This document shows, in pieces, positions 53,361 through 55,000 of a stretch of 55,000 bases of DNA (within the stretch, counting starts at the first letter, position 1; every line of letters starts with the position of its first letter). This DNA comes from Symbiodinium natans (Eukaryota; Sar; Dinophyceae; Suessiales; Symbiodiniaceae), in NCBI GenBank assembly GCA_905221605.1, contig CAJNDS010000396.1, positions 1 to 55,000 on the forward strand. The letters are read 5' to 3'. The position numbers and the translations under genes were made by a program. The notes under the pieces were generated by a model. It made no database searches. It worked only from the letters and a program-made list of their open reading frames with translations, and was not told where the DNA came from.

Positions 53361-53653
53361 GTCCGCTCTCTTGCTATCAGCTACATGGAGAACCTCTAGC
53401 AAAGCCTTCCGGTTGACTTGTCCCAACACATGCTCAGGCGACCCTCCTGGTATGTACGATGTAAAAGTGTGGATGCACAAACACCACGCCTGTGTGAGCA
53501 TTCAATATCAGCTGGTTGTGGCTGCTGCTTTCTGTGTCTGCATGCGTCCCCTCTCTCTTTGTCGGCTACATGGAGAAACTCTGCGATTCTAAAGCAAGGC
53601 CTGGTGGTTTAGTTGTCTCAACCAATTCCCCAGGCGACACTGCTGATATGTAC
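53361..53653 (+). repeat. Diverged direct duplication
   Basis: 53,361-53,456 and 53,546-53,653 share GTCC.CTCTC, GGCTACATGGAGAA or CAGCTACATGGAGAA, CAGGCGAC and a final ATGTAC. Offset is about 185-197 bp. Confidence 0.8.
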
Positions 53654-53659
53654 ATTGAA

Positions 53660-55000
53660 ACGTCACTGCCTTTGTCGGCACTTTGTCGGCACACGGATCG
53701 GATCGGGACACGCTGCCCGTTAGCAAAAGCCGTTGGTTTGCGCTCCTGAACAAGGGCAATGAGGTATGTAGGATTGTCGGTCCCTGTTGAGGGTTGCCCC
53801 CCGCCCCTCCTGTCCTCCTTTCAGCAGCTGGAGGAGCATCTGACCCGGAGTTTCCTGCAAAAAAGGCTTTGCGCAACGAGCTGCTCCAGGCTGTTCCACC
53901 CTTGCTGCTAGGCGTAGCGCCCTCACCACGAAAAGAGATCTGGAACAGTACTTGCGCTGCGCAACTCCGGGAGGTGCTGCTGTCACAGGATGCTCGCTCT
54001 AAAACCTCGCAACAACACGTTCACTGTGTATTTGGTAGATTATGTCATACTGAAGTATAATATTCAATCACATTTTAGTGATACGGATCAGAAGTGACTC
54101 CCACTGCTCGATGCGGCGCCCCAGAAGAGTAGGGGCTTAGGGTTCAGGGGTTTAAAGTTTAGGGTTGAGGGTTTGAGAAGAGTGCTTCTGCTGCACACTT
54201 GCGGTTTGAGGGTTGAGGGCTTTAGGGTAGAAAAGTAGTTTGACGTTTAAAGTCGGCGGGATTGTCACATGAGGCGCATGGTCATTGGCAAGCCCTCCTG
54301 GCAAAACAGCTGGGTCTGTGAGCAAGATCAACTTAATGCAAGAAAGCCGGAGGCACAGACCCCAACATAGAACTCAGCAAAAACGTAGAATCTGGGAGCC
54401 TGGATCCAAAAACCGCAAGACCCAGCTGACCCTCAGCTTCCAGCTGAGATGTACCACGAAATAGCATGTTGAAACGTAGTCTACGCTTCTGTTGCCCGGC
54501 AGCTACTGCGCTGCCTGATGCGAAGTTCCATACTTTGTCAGAGGTACCGCATAAAAACATGCTGTAGGTGGAGCATACGGATGTGGTCCGTTAATCAGTA
54601 ACATCAGATTGCTGGGTGATGGTGCTCGAAGATCTAAGCCTCGAAGCACCGAACTTCACAAAAACACCAAACGAGCCACATAAAAAGGGAGAGAAAGAGA
54701 GAGCAAACGCAACTCATGGCGCACATCTTTGTGGAGCGCCAACTTGAGCACAAGCCTGCAACGTCCAACCGCTCTCCGAGCCTGAACCCCAAGCCCTATA
54801 CTCAACCCTAAACTCCAACACCTTGAATGCCAGACTCCAAATCCTAAATCCTAAACCCTAAACTACTCACCCCTGAGCCTAAGACCCTGTACTGCCACCC
54901 GAGGCCATGGCAGCATCTGAAACACCTTGTTTCGGGATGCAGGGCTTTTCTTCTACCAGTGGCGTTTCCCTGCATCTGTGCTGCATGCTTTAATTAGAAA
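53660..55000. other. No supported gene; degenerate telomere-like words
   Basis: Short frames only. Degenerate GGGTTTAGGG-type words occur near 54,130-54,230, and CCTAAACCCTAAAC-type words near 54,780-54,865, in opposite orientations. Confidence 0.4.

Noticed and set aside
54130-54870. Telomere-like words at the right end
   Set aside because: They are degenerate, few and in both orientations, so not a telomere.

Overview
The window looks like nuclear DNA of a dinoflagellate, most likely a member of the Symbiodiniaceae or a close relative. The evidence is a GC-rich Helitron, decayed Ty1/copia and Ty3/gypsy pol fragments of a dinoflagellate-like architecture, CCCTAAA-type telomeric repeats, a possible relic of the dinoflagellate spliced leader, and very low gene density. 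No ordinary host gene can be supported with confidence. The assignment is by recognition; no database was searched.

Layout. (1) 2-5739: a Helitron, cut by the left edge. An upstream frame (2-1021) carries 84-bp coding repeats and a DUF6570-like zinc domain. It overlaps, one frame off, a 1617-aa Rep/PIF1-helicase protein (886-5739) that ends in a CCHC finger, a Lys/Ala tail and a Josephin-like cysteine protease domain. (2) 5.9-11.9 kb: subtelomeric repeats with five interstitial CCCTAAA arrays, all in one orientation. Several are flanked by inverted copies of ACAATTTCTAT. (3) 11.94-20.45 kb: a satellite of about 280-295 bp, nearly 30 copies, most of which contain a perfect or near-perfect 23-26 bp hairpin. 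(4) 20.45-26.5 kb: an AT-rich block of different composition, with no recognisable gene, holding two families of palindromes that share a CTCGAG core. (5) 26.5-36.3 kb: minus-strand remnants of a gypsy pol and a copia pol, several unrecognised reading frames, and a non-coding stretch (32.7-34.3 kb) full of short hairpins. (6) 37.7-42.84 kb: back-to-back unrelated tandem arrays (TAG trinucleotide, 42-bp, 11-12-bp, 42-bp again, about 60-bp, about 70-bp, 13-bp). (7) 42.84-55 kb: sequence with no supported gene, two diverged duplications and scattered degenerate telomere-like motifs.

How it works together. The only intact coding system is the Helitron. It carries all expected catalytic motifs for rolling-circle replication plus an unusual C-terminal deubiquitinase-type domain. 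The rest is best read as subtelomeric or repeat-rich chromatin built from hairpin-forming repeats and dead retroelements. Most long reading frames here lie inside tandem repeats and are not genes.
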